DNA from: Rutidosis leptorrhynchoides
Taxonomy: Eukaryota > Streptophyta > Magnoliopsida > Asterales > Asteraceae
DNA length: 64,000 bases
NCBI RefSeq assembly: GCF_046630445.1
Contig: NC_092333.1
Coordinates: 184,042,001 to 184,106,000, forward strand
Direction of reading: 5' to 3'
Below the pieces are notes generated by a model. The model was not told the DNA's origin. It made no database searches and saw only the letters and a program-made list of their open reading frames with translations. The position numbers and the translations under genes were made by a program. This document shows positions 23,003-35,088 of the stretch, piece after piece. The stretch's first letter is position 1. Every line of letters starts with the position of its first letter.

Positions 23003-23395
23003 TAATAATTGTATTTTATTTTTTAAAAAAATTTCAAAAGGCATTTGTTATTACTAATAATTATATTAAAAATATAAATACTCATTTTTAAAGCCAACTT
23101 TATTATTATAATTATAATTATAATTATTATATTATTATTATTATTCAAATATGATTTTTCTTTATGGGATTAATCACGTTACATATGTATGCGAAATACA
23201 TGTCTGAATAAAAGGTTGTAATTTAGGCTTTTATAACAAGGAAAATAGTAATTGTGATGAATATTGAAAGCTGGTGGTGGGAGATTAAATATAGTTAATT
23301 TATTTGGACCAAATTAGGAATATCAATATGTTTGTAAAAACAAAGACAAGTTTCTTAGTCGAAATTCTTGGTTCCACGGTTCATTAAACTAAATG
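23003..23395. other. AT-rich, no gene seen
   Basis: AT-rich flank with TTATAATTA runs near 23100-23150. No coding or element structure is seen before the Athila target site (ACTTT, 23396-23400). Confidence 0.5.
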
Positions 23396-23400
23396 ACTTT

Positions 23401-23643
23401 TGATGTCGTGCGAGGTGTATATAAAATAGCTTTATATTTTACAAGAAAATACTATAAAATACGATACAATTTTACACAAGATATTTATTTATTTATAGAA
23501 TGGATATACTTAAACCTTGCTACAACACTTATAGGCAGTGTACCTAATCGTACAGTAGTGTAGTTTTTAGTAAGTCCGGTTCGTTCCACAGGGAAAATCT
23601 TTAAACAAAGCTTAACGCTATATTAGTTTACTTTTATAAAAAT

Positions 23644-23728
<85 letters not shown>

Positions 23729-25470
23729 TAATATTATTATTATAAAAGGGGGTTTTTACCGTTTAATGACCGGTTTGTCGATTTTAAAACTTTAGTCGCA
23801 GTTAAAACCAAATGTGAAATATTAAATAAATAAAAGACTTAATTTAAAGCGTAAAGTAAATAACGATAATGAAATTGCGATAAATAAAAGTGCGATAAAA
23901 TAAACTTGCGATAATTAAAAAGTACGATAATTAAAAGTGCAATTAAATACAATAACAATAAATAAAAGTGCTATAATTAGAAGTGCAATTAAATATAAAA
24001 TAAAGGGAATTAAATATGAAATAAAAGAATTATGCTTATTTAAACTTCCGTAATCATGATGTTTGACGTGTTGATTTTAGTTTTATGCCCATGGGTTAAT
24101 TGTCCTTTATCCTGGATTATTTAATATGTCCGTCTGGTTTTTGTCCATAACAGTCCATCAGTCATAAATATAAAGTGCGAGTGTCCTTGTCAAATTATCC
24201 TTATACCCGAAGTTAAATATTCCAACTAATTGGGGACTTAAACTGTAACAAAATTTTAATACTTTGTTTAATAATTACACTAGGTTATCGACTGCGTGTA
24301 ACCCAAGGTTTTAATACTCTGTTATAAATTATGCCAAGTGTCCTTGTACATAATTTCACCCCTGTTTTAATAATTCTAGTGGCTATTAATCCATTCCCGT
24401 GTCCGGTTAAATGAACGATTATTCGTACATATAAATACCCCGCCCATCGTGTCCGATCGAGTGTATATAGTAATTTATGGGTACGTCCAATTATAAATCT
24501 TTATATTAACATTAACAAACTATCATTTAGTTAAACAAATATAAAGCCCATTAATAGCCCATAGTCTAATTTCCACAAGTGTCGTTCTTTTGTCCAAACC
24601 CCAATTATGGTACAAAGTCCAATTACCCAATTTTAGTAATTAGCCCAACATCATGATTACTTCGTTTTAAATAAGCATAATAATAACTTAGCTACGAGAC
24701 ATTAAATAAAAAAGGTTGAACATAACTTACAATGATTAAAAATAGCGTAGCGTTACACGGACAGAATTTCGACTTACACCCTTACAACATTCGCTAACAT
24801 ACCCTTATAATTAGGATTAAAATTAAAATTAAAATTAAAATATAAATTATAAATATAAATATTACGTATAGATAGATGAATGGATATATATTGATATTTT
24901 TTTTACGATCAGAATGCGCGAGCTTTATAGGCAGTTTCAAAATTTGGGGCTCCGCGACTCGCGGCCCTTTTCTTCTTCAAACTCCGCAAGTCGCGGAGAT
25001 CGTATTTCCAGCTCACACATCTTTGTCTTTTAATCTGCCGACGGAATTTAATATATAAATATAATATAAATATATAATTTATATAATTAATTATATATTA
25101 TATTATATTTATATACATAATTAATTTATAACTTTCGGTCCGTTGCGTCGAGCGTTGAGAGTTGACTCTGGTCCCGGTTCCGGATTTTCGAACGTCCTTG
25201 CGTACAATTTAATATCTTGTACTTTGCGTTTTGAATCTTGTACTCTTGTAATTTCGAGACGTTTCTTATCAATAATTGGAACCTCTTTGATTGTATTTTG
25301 TACTTTCGAGCTTTTTGGTCGTTTGCGTCTTCAATTCGTCGAATCTGTCTTTTGTCTTCACCTTTTAATATTTAAATGAATATCACTTGTAAATAGAACA
25401 ATTGCAACTAAAAGCTTGTCTTTCTTGGGGAATAATGCTATGAAATATATGTTTGTTTTTAGCATTATCA
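23401..25470 (-). repeat. Athila 3' LTR
   Basis: 2070 bp, a direct repeat of 38376-40461. It carries a (TA)n tract (23648-23728) and a pair of CCGCGA/TCGCGG palindromes at 24950-24964 and 24982-24998. Confidence 0.92.
23648..23728. repeat. (TA)n microsatellite inside the Athila 3' LTR
   Basis: About 80 bases of pure TA. The same position in the other LTR (38622-38717) has about 95 bases, so the tract has changed length since insertion. Confidence 0.95.
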
Positions 25471-27543
25471 AATATTCCCACACTTGAACGTTGCTTGTCC
25501 TCAAGTAATATTGTCTTGAAATACTAGAATCACTTCTTTATTCTTCACACTTTGTACATCAGTGATTTTTATACGGCGGTATAAAAAATGGTAGTAACGA
25601 TATGGTTTACAGTCCCACATGACTATAAAAATTTAGATCCATTAAGGAAATTGGATCTTTATGAAAACATTTGATCTTTTGAAAATTAAATCTAGTTTTT
25701 ACCCTAGATAAGTTTTCCGGAATAACCCTTCACCGGTGTTTGTAAATTCTTTTTGTGGGTTTGGTGGGTTTTAGATTTGAAAATTTTAGCTCAAAACTTG
25801 CGGTTTTGTGTCACCCACTTGCTAACCTTGTATTTGGAAAGCAACACGTCCAGTTTACTTGTCCCGTATATTACCTTTCGGTAAACTACCGTCCGGTTGT
25901 AAAGGAAAGCGTTGAACAAGCAACTGTTAAGGCAATGTCCCCTGACATGCTTTTAATTATGGTCTATAACGTGTCGGACGCAATTACTATCCTTGGTAGG
26001 AGCAATAGTAAAGCTCACCCTTATGATTTTTCGGTCTGGCACAAGGTCCTGTCTTTGACCATGCTATGCAACCACCGTTTTTACGGTTGACACCCGATTT
26101 AGTTCAGGTGACCTAATGAATTCCAGGTGAATTCCTAGGATTTTACGTTCAATGGTAATGAACGCATTGAAAATGGGTTTTCAGAAAACAAATCGGTTTA
26201 TAATTTGATCAAAATATTTTCTCGTTCAAGCTCGAGTTTAGATATCATTGAATTCCATGAGTTTGTAATTCTCAATCTTTAAGGTCAATCTCAAGGATTG
26301 AGTAATATCAGGCTTAAAAGCTGATTTTTAATCTTTAAGGAGATTATCCTTTCTGGGGATCTGATTCATTAGTCTTATCAAGCTAATTTGCACGGTGCCC
26401 CCCATTGTACGAGATAAATCCTTCTCATGGTTAGGATAAATCTGACCACCTGGCGACCCTGTTTGATGCTGAGGTCCGTGGATTTCCTGCTGATTTTAGT
26501 GATGACTTTTCTAGATTTTTCGTCAACCTACAGCTGGTCTGGACGACAACTTCCTGACCTAAATCAAGAAGCGCGTTTCTTTTTCGGAAGACTTTACTTC
26601 CTTTTAATGATGGAATTGATTCATCGTGTAGATCCATCTCTTCTTTTCTTTCATCGGGTAAAACAGTTTAGTTTAGTCCAAAGCAAAAGTATTTTCAGTT
26701 ATTTGTTACAGATATATGTGACATATGTTTAAGATAACTTGGTAATTTTTCCCACACTTGGCTTTTATTTTCCTTTTTATTGTCCTCTATTCCATTTTAA
26801 ATGAATTCTAACATTTTGGTTTGTTTCTCAATTTATGTCCTTTCCAAGGTAACAATAATTTCGGTGTTAACACCTAGTTTTATCGTTCATAAATATGTAT
26901 AAACATGATTTTGAGTTCATTTAATTGAAAATTTTGAAAAATTTTACTAGAATTGGGTAGTCAGTATATAAGACTATGGTCGTTCTTTATTATCAGAGAG
27001 CACTAGATTCTAATACAACTACTACTTTACTAGTATTTCTAATGGTAACCAAGTGTATAAAGTAAAAATTTTAAAATCCGAAAGTATTTAACCCCTTCCC
27101 ACACTTAAGATCTTGCAATGCCCTCATTTGCAAGAAATCAGTAATAATTTAAATTATTGAGGGTGATTTGTGTGAAAATGATTAAATTTTACCAAAGTTT
27201 CCAAACATATTGGCGTTTGCATGCTGAATGATAAATGGTGCATATCATTTGTTCATTCCGTCTTGTTGTTATATCACATTTATTTTGCATCTTGTCGTCA
27301 AAATTAGTTGCTTTTGCTGAACTTAATGCCAGTCTTTGAAAATGCGTTGTTTTACCCTGTTGTGTACATAAAATAAACTGCAAACATATATTCATATTTT
27401 TGAAGTTTGGTATATTACCCCACATTCAAAAATTATTAAAATCTAATAATAAAAGTTAGAAAATTATAAAAACTATTACAATACCAACATAAGTATTAAA
27501 TGTATCAACATTACAAATTATAAAATAAATAAAACTAAGTAGA
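25471..27543 (-). other. Athila 3' spacer with repeated polypurine-like motifs
   Basis: About 2 kb between the extra ORF and the 3' LTR. The polypurine tract proper (AAGTGTGGGAATATT, minus strand) adjoins the LTR at 25471-25485. Near-identical AAGTGTGGGAA motifs recur at 26749-26759 and 27096-27106, and AAGTGTGGGGA at 31327-31337 right after pol. Plus-strand open frames at 25755-26090 and 26427-26732 have no recognisable domain and are antisense to the element, so I do not call them. Confidence 0.6.
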
Positions 27544-28695
27544 CTAGGGATGATACTGATACCAGTAGGGGTTCCATGCATAACCATAGGTGTTATAAAA
27601 TGCTTCGGCTGGGTTATACGTAAGATACGGTGGTTGGATCTCTATAGACCAGGGAGGGAATATGGGCGATGGAGTAGGAATATAGTTTCTACCTATATGT
27701 TGGCAATAAGCTATGATTTGGTTTTGATGAACTTGCCAATCTTCAAATGCTCTATGTCTAGCATTTTCATACTCTTGTGAAGCTATAAACCTTTGCATTT
27801 CTGCCATTTCATTTCCCCCTCCTACATTACCTTGCTGTTGGTTTCTCTCAACCTGTGGATGTCTACCATTATATCGTGCTGCGGCGTTATTTCGCCTCTT
27901 CAAAACTTTCGCACCATTGTATACATTTAAACCTATTGTATCTCGGGGTTCTGGTTCTTCGACTAATAATCCCCCCCGACTTATATCCACACCGAGATAT
28001 TCAGCAATCAAAGTAATAAATATACCACCTCCTATTATGCTATGCGGTCTCATCCCCCTAACCATAGCTGATAAATAATAACCCACACAATAAGGTATAC
28101 TTACAGCGCTTTGTGGGTCTCGAATACACATATGGTAAAACAAATCCTGTTCATTTACTTTTTCCTTATTCTTACCTCTTTGTGTAATCGAATTAGCTAA
28201 AAACCTATGAATTACTCTTAATTCTTCTCTATCTATATCCAAATAAGAGTAATTTTCCCCTTTGAATCGGTGATGGCTAGTCATTTGACTCCATACACCA
28301 TGCGTATCAAAATTTTCGTCTATCTTCCTACCGTTCAATATCAACCCTCTACAATCGGCAGATGCTAACTCCTCAGGCGTATATATACGTAAAGCCTGAG
28401 CCATGTCTAGTAAAGACATGTGGCGCATCGAACCTCCTAACAAAAATCTAATAAAAGATCGATCGGTTAAACTAGCTACCCGATCATTTATTTCTATACT
28501 ACATAAAAATTCTTCACACCATACTTTATATACATGTTTACGCATGTTGAATAACCGTACCCAATCGTTAAAAGTATAATTACCATACCTCTGTGCAAGT
28601 AATTCCCTAATTGGCCCGGCCAATTCTACAGCTTCTAATGGTCCCCATTCTATGACCCTAGGTACTTCAACAGCTTTAGAATGAAGAGCATGCAA
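27544..28695 (-). CDS. Athila-family extra ORF (env position)
   Basis: An open frame of 383 residues downstream of pol. Blocks such as YTFNDWVRLFNMRKHVYKVW, IRFLLGGSMRHMSLLDMAQA, LRIYTPEELASADCRGLIL and VSIPYCVGYYLSAMVRGMRP match my memory of the Athila ORF-1 family seen in Athila elements at this place. There is no signal peptide or clear membrane anchor, so calling it an envelope would rest on position only. The C-terminal quarter is rich in Asn, Gln, Tyr and Pro. Its function is unknown in the family. It starts at an ATG and stays open for its full length here. Confidence 0.7.
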   Translation of the reverse strand: MHALHSKAVEVPRVIEWGPLEAVELAGPIRELLAQRYGNYTFNDWVRLFNMRKHVYKVWCEEFLCSIEINDRVASLTDRSFIRFLLGGSMRHMSLLDMAQALRIYTPEELASADCRGLILNGRKIDENFDTHGVWSQMTSHHRFKGENYSYLDIDREELRVIHRFLANSITQRGKNKEKVNEQDLFYHMCIRDPQSAVSIPYCVGYYLSAMVRGMRPHSIIGGGIFITLIAEYLGVDISRGGLLVEEPEPRDTIGLNVYNGAKVLKRRNNAAARYNGRHPQVERNQQQGNVGGGNEMAEMQRFIASQEYENARHRAFEDWQVHQNQIIAYCQHIGRNYIPTPSPIFPPWSIEIQPPYLTYNPAEAFYNTYGYAWNPYWYQYHP

Positions 28696-30754
28696 ACCCC
28701 TTTGGTATTTTGGATAATCTATTCAAAGTCTGTCAAATCTCAGGTTCGGGTGCAAATCTTCCAAGTGCATATCAGAAAATGTCATGACTGGATGAGGTAT
28801 ATCTTGTTTGTAGTAGTTATCCACCTCCTGTTGTTCCGTATTCTCAGCAGGAGCATTGCGAGCTTGGGATGAAGATTCACCCCTTTCAGTCTGCAAAACA
28901 CATCAAACACAATTTTTGTGCATCCAAATATGCATTAGTGTCAGCAAAATCATCAATCAAAATAATTACAATGACATGTTTAATTTATATCAAACTTAAG
29001 CTCATTTTCATATGTTCATCAAATATACACTTTTTCAAATAAGCATATACGAAAATGTTCACCAAGTTCATAAGCATTCAACTCAAATAACATGTCAAAA
29101 TAATCATCACTAGCAATTAAACAAGTTTCAAATGGCATTATCTCTCAAAAATCAAGTTCATGAATATTAGACTTGAAAAAGTCCACTTTAATTCTCAAAA
29201 TCATGTTTAGGCGCAAAGTTTGGATCATTTAACTACCTAAACATGTTACACTACTTAATTTAGCAACAATTCATGACAAAAATCGGCCATAACCTGTTTA
29301 TATCAAAAAGCCCCAAATTGCTCAAGAACACAAACTCTAGATTACTCAAAATTTAAAGTTTAAGGCTCCTAATCATGTTAAATAGCATCAATCTAGGTTA
29401 TACAAGCATAATACATAAGCAATTTAAGCATAATTACACTAAAAAGCATCAAAATCGAATTGGGTATAAAATTGCTCAAGAACACTAATTTTCGGATTAA
29501 ATGGTGTTTAGGTGTAGAAATTTACCATTTTTCTTGAGTAATTCCTTGATAGCATCCTTCTCAACATGATTTTAGTAAAAGATTTGATGATTATCGGTCA
29601 AAAATTGCGAATTTGGTGTGTATTTTTCGGGTTTTTTGGGGTTATTTTGACAGTTTTTGTGGTGTTAGGATGTTCAACTGATCAGTTTTGGCGTTTTATT
29701 TTTTTCTGTATTTTGGTCCCTCCGCGAGTCGCGGTGTTTGACCCTTCAAACTCCGCGAGTCGCGGAGTTTGTATTTTTTTTTTAACATCTTATACTAATT
29801 AAAACAATTAAGTAATTAATTTTAAAATTTTGTTTCCCTTGTTATTTAGGACGAGGTCGTTTCGGATCGATGTCCTAGTCCGTCCTTCGACAAAATTTTA
29901 AAATTTGTTTTTTTGTAGCGATTGTTTTAAAAGCTAAGATTTTTGGGTTTTTTTTTTTTAATGTTTTTGGCATACTTTAATTCAATAAGATTAAAAATAA
30001 TGATAATAAAAGTTCTCGTCCCTCCCTCGGGTAAAGCAATTTCGGTTCAATGACCTAGTCTTCAACTTACGACGAATTTTAAAAATCATATTTTTAACTT
30101 AATGAGATAAAGTAAATTTTTGTTTTTAAATTCACACCAAACTTAAAATAAAAATACATAAAATTCAAAATTAATATTAAAAATGCACACCAAACTTAAA
30201 ATTTGAAATGCATAAAATTAAAAATTCTTATTTTAAAAATTAAAAATTCACACCAAACTTAATTTAAAAATTCATATTATAAAATCACACCAAACTTATA
30301 TTATATATTTCAAATATTTACAATTTTAAATATATTGTTTTTACAAAGTTTACATTATTAATTTAAGATTTATATATTAATTTTAAAAACATGATAAAAA
30401 TAAAATTAAAAATCTTTTTTTTTTATCCCACTTTAATCAATCAAATATTATCAAAAATATACGCCCCTCTTTTCGGTAAAGTAATTTCGGTTCCATGACC
30501 TAATTTAACTCATGACGAATTTTTGAAATATTTTGGGTTGATTGATTAAAGATATTTATACCTTAAGAATAAACGTTAAATTTCGCAGTGATGTAATAAA
30601 TTTTTGTATGATATCAATAATTTCGGTCGCCAAACCTAATTTTATTCAATACCAATTTAATACTTTATAGCGAACAAATTAGCGTTTATTATCAAAAGGT
30701 TAAAAATAAAAATAAAAATAAAAACTGTACAGACTTACCTGTGAGATAGTATTC
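28696..30754 (-). other. Athila internal spacer with short dispersed repeats
   Basis: About 2 kb without a believable gene. It holds a palindrome pair (29720-29734, 29751-29767), four copies of CACACCAAACTTA (30133, 30186, 30249, 30286), and four diverged copies of an AATTTCGGTTC(A/C)ATGACCTA block (about 29848-29880, 30022-30060, 30470-30510, 30609-30650). It may hold introns or leader sequence for the extra ORF. This is inference. Confidence 0.6.
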
Positions 30755-31171
30755 TTAGTTATATGATATATCCCATTCATAAGATAGTCGGTTTAATTGG
30801 TTTTCCATGGCTACATAGGCGTAACCTCGAGCATTCAGTGTTTTTTCTTCTAAACATATGAACGGTCCGTCTCTGCATAAAGTAACAAATTCGGTATTTG
30901 AATAGGTTTGATTATTTGAACATTTACCTCCATGTGACCATTTTCCGCATTTGTGACATCTTTCTAGGTGTCGTGCTCTTCTTTTCGCTGCGGATTTTGA
31001 TTTTCCTTTACCAAATTGTAACTTATTATCTTCGCATCTGGATTCTTTTCTTACTCCGTCCAATCTTTCTCTGATTACTGATACTATTTCACTCGGTAGT
31101 GTGTTATTATTACGTTTAGTGATCAAAGCGTGTAGCATTAGACCATGGTTTAGTTCACAGGCAGTCTTCAT
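30755..31171 (-). CDS. small Athila ORF with zinc-knuckle-like motif
   Basis: 138 residues just after pol. A basic stretch (KGKSKSAAKRRARHLERC) leads into CHKCGKWSHGGKC, a CX2CX4HX3C pattern close to a retroviral zinc knuckle but one residue short in the last spacing. I do not recognise the family. It may be a nucleic-acid-binding accessory ORF or a displaced exon of the downstream extra ORF. Confidence 0.45.
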   Translation of the reverse strand: MKTACELNHGLMLHALITKRNNNTLPSEIVSVIRERLDGVRKESRCEDNKLQFGKGKSKSAAKRRARHLERCHKCGKWSHGGKCSNNQTYSNTEFVTLCRDGPFICLEEKTLNARGYAYVAMENQLNRLSYEWDISYN

Positions 31172-31335
31172 TTCCTAAAAAAAATAAAAATTCAGAATGG
31201 GGGGAGAAGACTAGTTATTTAGGGTCTGCTAGGGAAAGACCATTCGGGTTCCATTTTCGAGAACTACACGAAAACAGACAATCTAACTCTAACAGAAATA
31301 CATATTATCCTTTAAAGACTTGATTCTCCCCACAC

Positions 31336-34300
31336 TTAGTTAGCTGTGGTATCGAAATTGTGATTAACTTCGTTGTCAACTTCCATTGGACTATCTATGT
31401 AGTGTTTAACTCTGTGACCATTAACTTTAAATTCAATCCCATTTGAATTTATTAATTCTACTGTTCCGTATGGAAAAACTCTTTTGACTATGAATGGTCC
31501 AGACCATCTTGATTTCAATTTTTCAGGAAATAGCTTGAATCGTGAATTGAAAAGAAGAACTCTGTCTCCTTCTTTAAATTCTTTTAAACTTCTGATTCTT
31601 TTATCATGCCATTTCTTCGTTCTTTCTTTATAGATTAACGAATTTTCGTATGCTTCATGTCTTAATTCTTCTAATTCGTTTAGTTGACTTAATCGTAGAC
31701 GTCCAGCTTCATGTATATCAAGATTACATGTCTTCAAAGCCCAAAATGCTTTGTGTTCAATTTCTACTGGAAGATGACATGCTTTTCCATAAACAAGTCT
31801 AAAAGGTGTGGTTCCAATTGGAGTTTTGTAGGCTGTTCTAAAAGCCCAGAGTGTATCCTCCAATTTAATGGACCATTCCTTCAGATTTGATCCTACGGTT
31901 TTCTCTAGAATACGTTTTAAAGCTCGGTTGGTATTTTCAACTTGTCCACTTGTTTGTGGATGATATGCGGTGGAGATTTTATGAGTTACTCCATATCTTT
32001 TAAGAACTTTATCAAGTTGATTATTACAGAAATGAGTTCCCCGATCACTTATTAAAGCTTTCGGTGTTCCAAACCTTGCAAAAAGACGTTTTAAAAAGTT
32101 GACTACAACTCGTGCATCATTAGTTGGGAGAGCTTGTGCTTCCGCCCATTTAGATACATAATCAATGGCAACGAGAATATAGAGATTATTATGAGATTTT
32201 GGAAATGGACCCATAAAGTCAATACCCCAAATGTCAAATACTTCGCATACTTGGATAACATTTTGTGGCATTTCATCACGTTGACTTATTTTTCCGGCCC
32301 TTTGACAAGCATCACAGGATTTGCAAAGAAGGTATGCGTCTTTGTAAATTGTAGGCCAATAGAATCCAGCTTCATAAACTTTTCTTGCTGTTAATTGAGG
32401 CCCATAATGCCCTCCTGTTGGTCCTGTGTGACAATGGTTTAAAATTTTACTAGCTTCATCTCCGAATACACATCGGCGTATTATTCCATCTGGACAACTT
32501 TTAAAAAGATGTGGACCTTCCCAGAAATAGTGTTTTATATCACTAAAGAATTTCTTTCGTTTTTGGTACGACAATCCTTTCTCAAGGAATCCACAAACTA
32601 AGTAATTTGCATAGTCTGCAAACCATGGAATTTCATTATAATCTATCTTCAATAGATATTCATCAGGAAAGTTGTCTTGTATGGCCGATTCATTTAGAAC
32701 TTCTAATTCAGGATTTTCAAGACGAGAAAGATGATCAGCGGCGAGATTTTCTGCTCCTCTTTTATCTCGGATTTCAATATCAAACTCTTGTAAGAGTAAG
32801 ATCTAACAGATTAATCTTGGTTTAGCATCTTGTTTCGAAAATAGGTATCTAAGAGCAGAATGGTCGGTATAGACCACCGTTTTAGCTAGAACGAGATATG
32901 ATCGAAATTTGTCAAAAGCAAAGACAATAGCAAGGAGTTCTTTTTCAGTAGTTGTATAATTTGTTTGTGCTCCTTGTAACGTCTTACTAGCATAATATAT
33001 AGGTTGAAATCATTTTTCAATCCTTTGTCCTAAAACGGCTCCCATTGCAAAATCACTTGCATCGCACATTAATTCAAACGGTAGATTCCAATTCGGTGTT
33101 ATCATGATCGGCGCATTAGTGAGTTTCTCTTTAAGAATATTAAAAGATTTGATACATTCATCTGAAAAGATGAATGGAGCATCCTTTTCTAGGAGTTTAT
33201 TCATAGGAGTGGCAATTTTAGAAAAATCTTTTATGAAACGTCGGTAAAAACCGGCATGCCCTAGAAAACTCCTAACTCCTCTAACATTGGTGGGATGTGG
33301 AAGTTTAGCAATTACATCTACTTTAGCTCTAACCACTTCAATTCCTTCTTTTGAGATTTTATGTCCAAGAACGATGCCTTCTTTAACCATAAAATGGCAT
33401 TTCTCCCAATTAAGAACTAGATTTGATTGTTCGCATCTAATCAGCATTCGTTCAAGATTAGCTAGACATGTTTCAAATGTATCACCGAAGACTGAAAAGT
33501 CATCCATGAAAACTTCCATGCATTCTTCTATCATATCGTGAAAAATCGCCATCATGCACCTTTGAAAGGTTGCAGGGGCGTTGCAAAGTCCAAATGGCAT
33601 GCGTTTGTAAGCAAAAGTACCATAAGGGTACGTGAACGTAGTTTTCTCTTGATCTTCAGGTGCTATTGGAATTTGAAAATATCCGGAAAATCCATCAAGA
33701 AAACAATAGTAACTGTTTCCGGCTAATCTTCCCAACATTTGATCAATAAAAGGTAAGGGAAAGTGATCTTTTCTGGTGGCGTCATTTAATTTTCTATAAT
33801 CAATACATACACGCCATCCTGTTACAGTCCTTGTAGGAATAAGCTCATTTTTTTCGTTTGTAATGACAGTCATGCCACCCTTCTTAGGCACGCATTGAAC
33901 TGGGCTTACCCATGGACTATCAGAAATTGGATAAATTAGACCCGCGTCTAGCAGTTTAATGATCTCTTTCTTAACTACATCTTGCATATTAGGATTTAGT
34001 CTTCGTTGGCGTTGCACATACGTTTTATGACCTTCTTCCATAAGGATTTTATGTGTGCAATACGAAGGACTTATTCCTTTAATATCATGAATCTTCCATG
34101 CAATGGCTGGTTTATGAGCTTTCAACACAGAAATGAGTTGTGATTTCTCATTTTCAGTAAGAGAAGACGATATTATTACAGGTAATTCAGATTCACCATG
34201 TAAATAAGCGTATTCCAAATGGTTTAGAGGTGGCTTTAACTCTAATTTCGGAGGTTCTTCTATCGATGATTTATATCGATATCTGTCTTCTTCTTTTAAC

Positions 34301-35079
34301 ATTTGAATTTCTTCTGTTGTTGGTTCATATCCATTAGCTATAAGTGTAGCTAATATTTCAGCTTCATCAATTTGTTCAGTTCCTTCTCCTAAAGAACATT
34401 CTCCTGTTCCTTGTAATTCTGGAAATTCTTCTAATAATTCTGCATGTGCATCTATAGTTTGAATATAATAACATGTATCATCTGCAGATTGTGGTTGTTG
34501 CATTGCTCTATTAACTGAAAAGGTAACACTCTCATCCTCTATACTTAGGGTCAATTTCTTACCGAACACGTCTATCATTGCTTTAGCCGTGTTTAGGAAT
34601 GGTCTTCCAAATATGAGAGGAACTTGAGAATCTTCTTCCATGTCCAGAACAACAAAATCTACTGGAAATACTAAAGTACCAACTTTAACTAGCATGTTCT
34701 CCATTATCCCTCTAGGATATTTTATTGATCTATCGGCTAGTTGTATGCTTATTCTTGTTGGTTTCAATTCTCCAAGGTCTAGTTTAGCGTATAGTGAATA
34801 CGGCATTAGATTTATACTAGCACCTAAGTCTGCCAATGCTTCTATTGAACTAAGACTACCCAGAAAACATGGAATTGTGAAACTTCCTGGATCAGATAGT
34901 TTTTCTGGTATCTTATTCAACAGCACTGCTGAACAATTAGCGTTCATAGTAACAGCCGAGAGTTCTTCCATTTTCTTTCTATTTGAGATTAGATCTTTCA
35001 AGAATTTAGCATATCTAGGCATTCCTGAAATCACATCAATGAAAGGAAGATTTACATTTATCTGTTTAAACATATCCAA
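31336..35079 (-). pseudogene. Athila pol: protease, RT, RNase H, integrase
   Basis: On the minus strand: protease with ADLGASINLMPYSL (the Athila-type DLG in place of DTG/DSG), VPLIFGRPFLNTAKAMIDV, then RT with WVSPVQCVPKKGGMTVI, CIDYRKLNDATRKDHFPLPF, FLDGFSGYFQIPIAPEDQEK and the FMDD catalytic box. An RNase H start (LPFELMCDASDFAMGAVLGQ) follows, then integrase with its zinc region ([13 protein letters not shown]...[11 protein letters not shown]), [32 protein letters not shown], and [13 protein letters not shown] carrying the third acidic residue. The region is broken in a few places, mainly around RNase H. Confidence 0.9.
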
Positions 35080-35088
35080 GAATTTGGA

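Noticed and set aside
25755-26732. Plus-strand open frames of 111 and 101 codons in the Athila 3' spacer
   Set aside because: No domain, antisense to the element, and inside a non-coding spacer.
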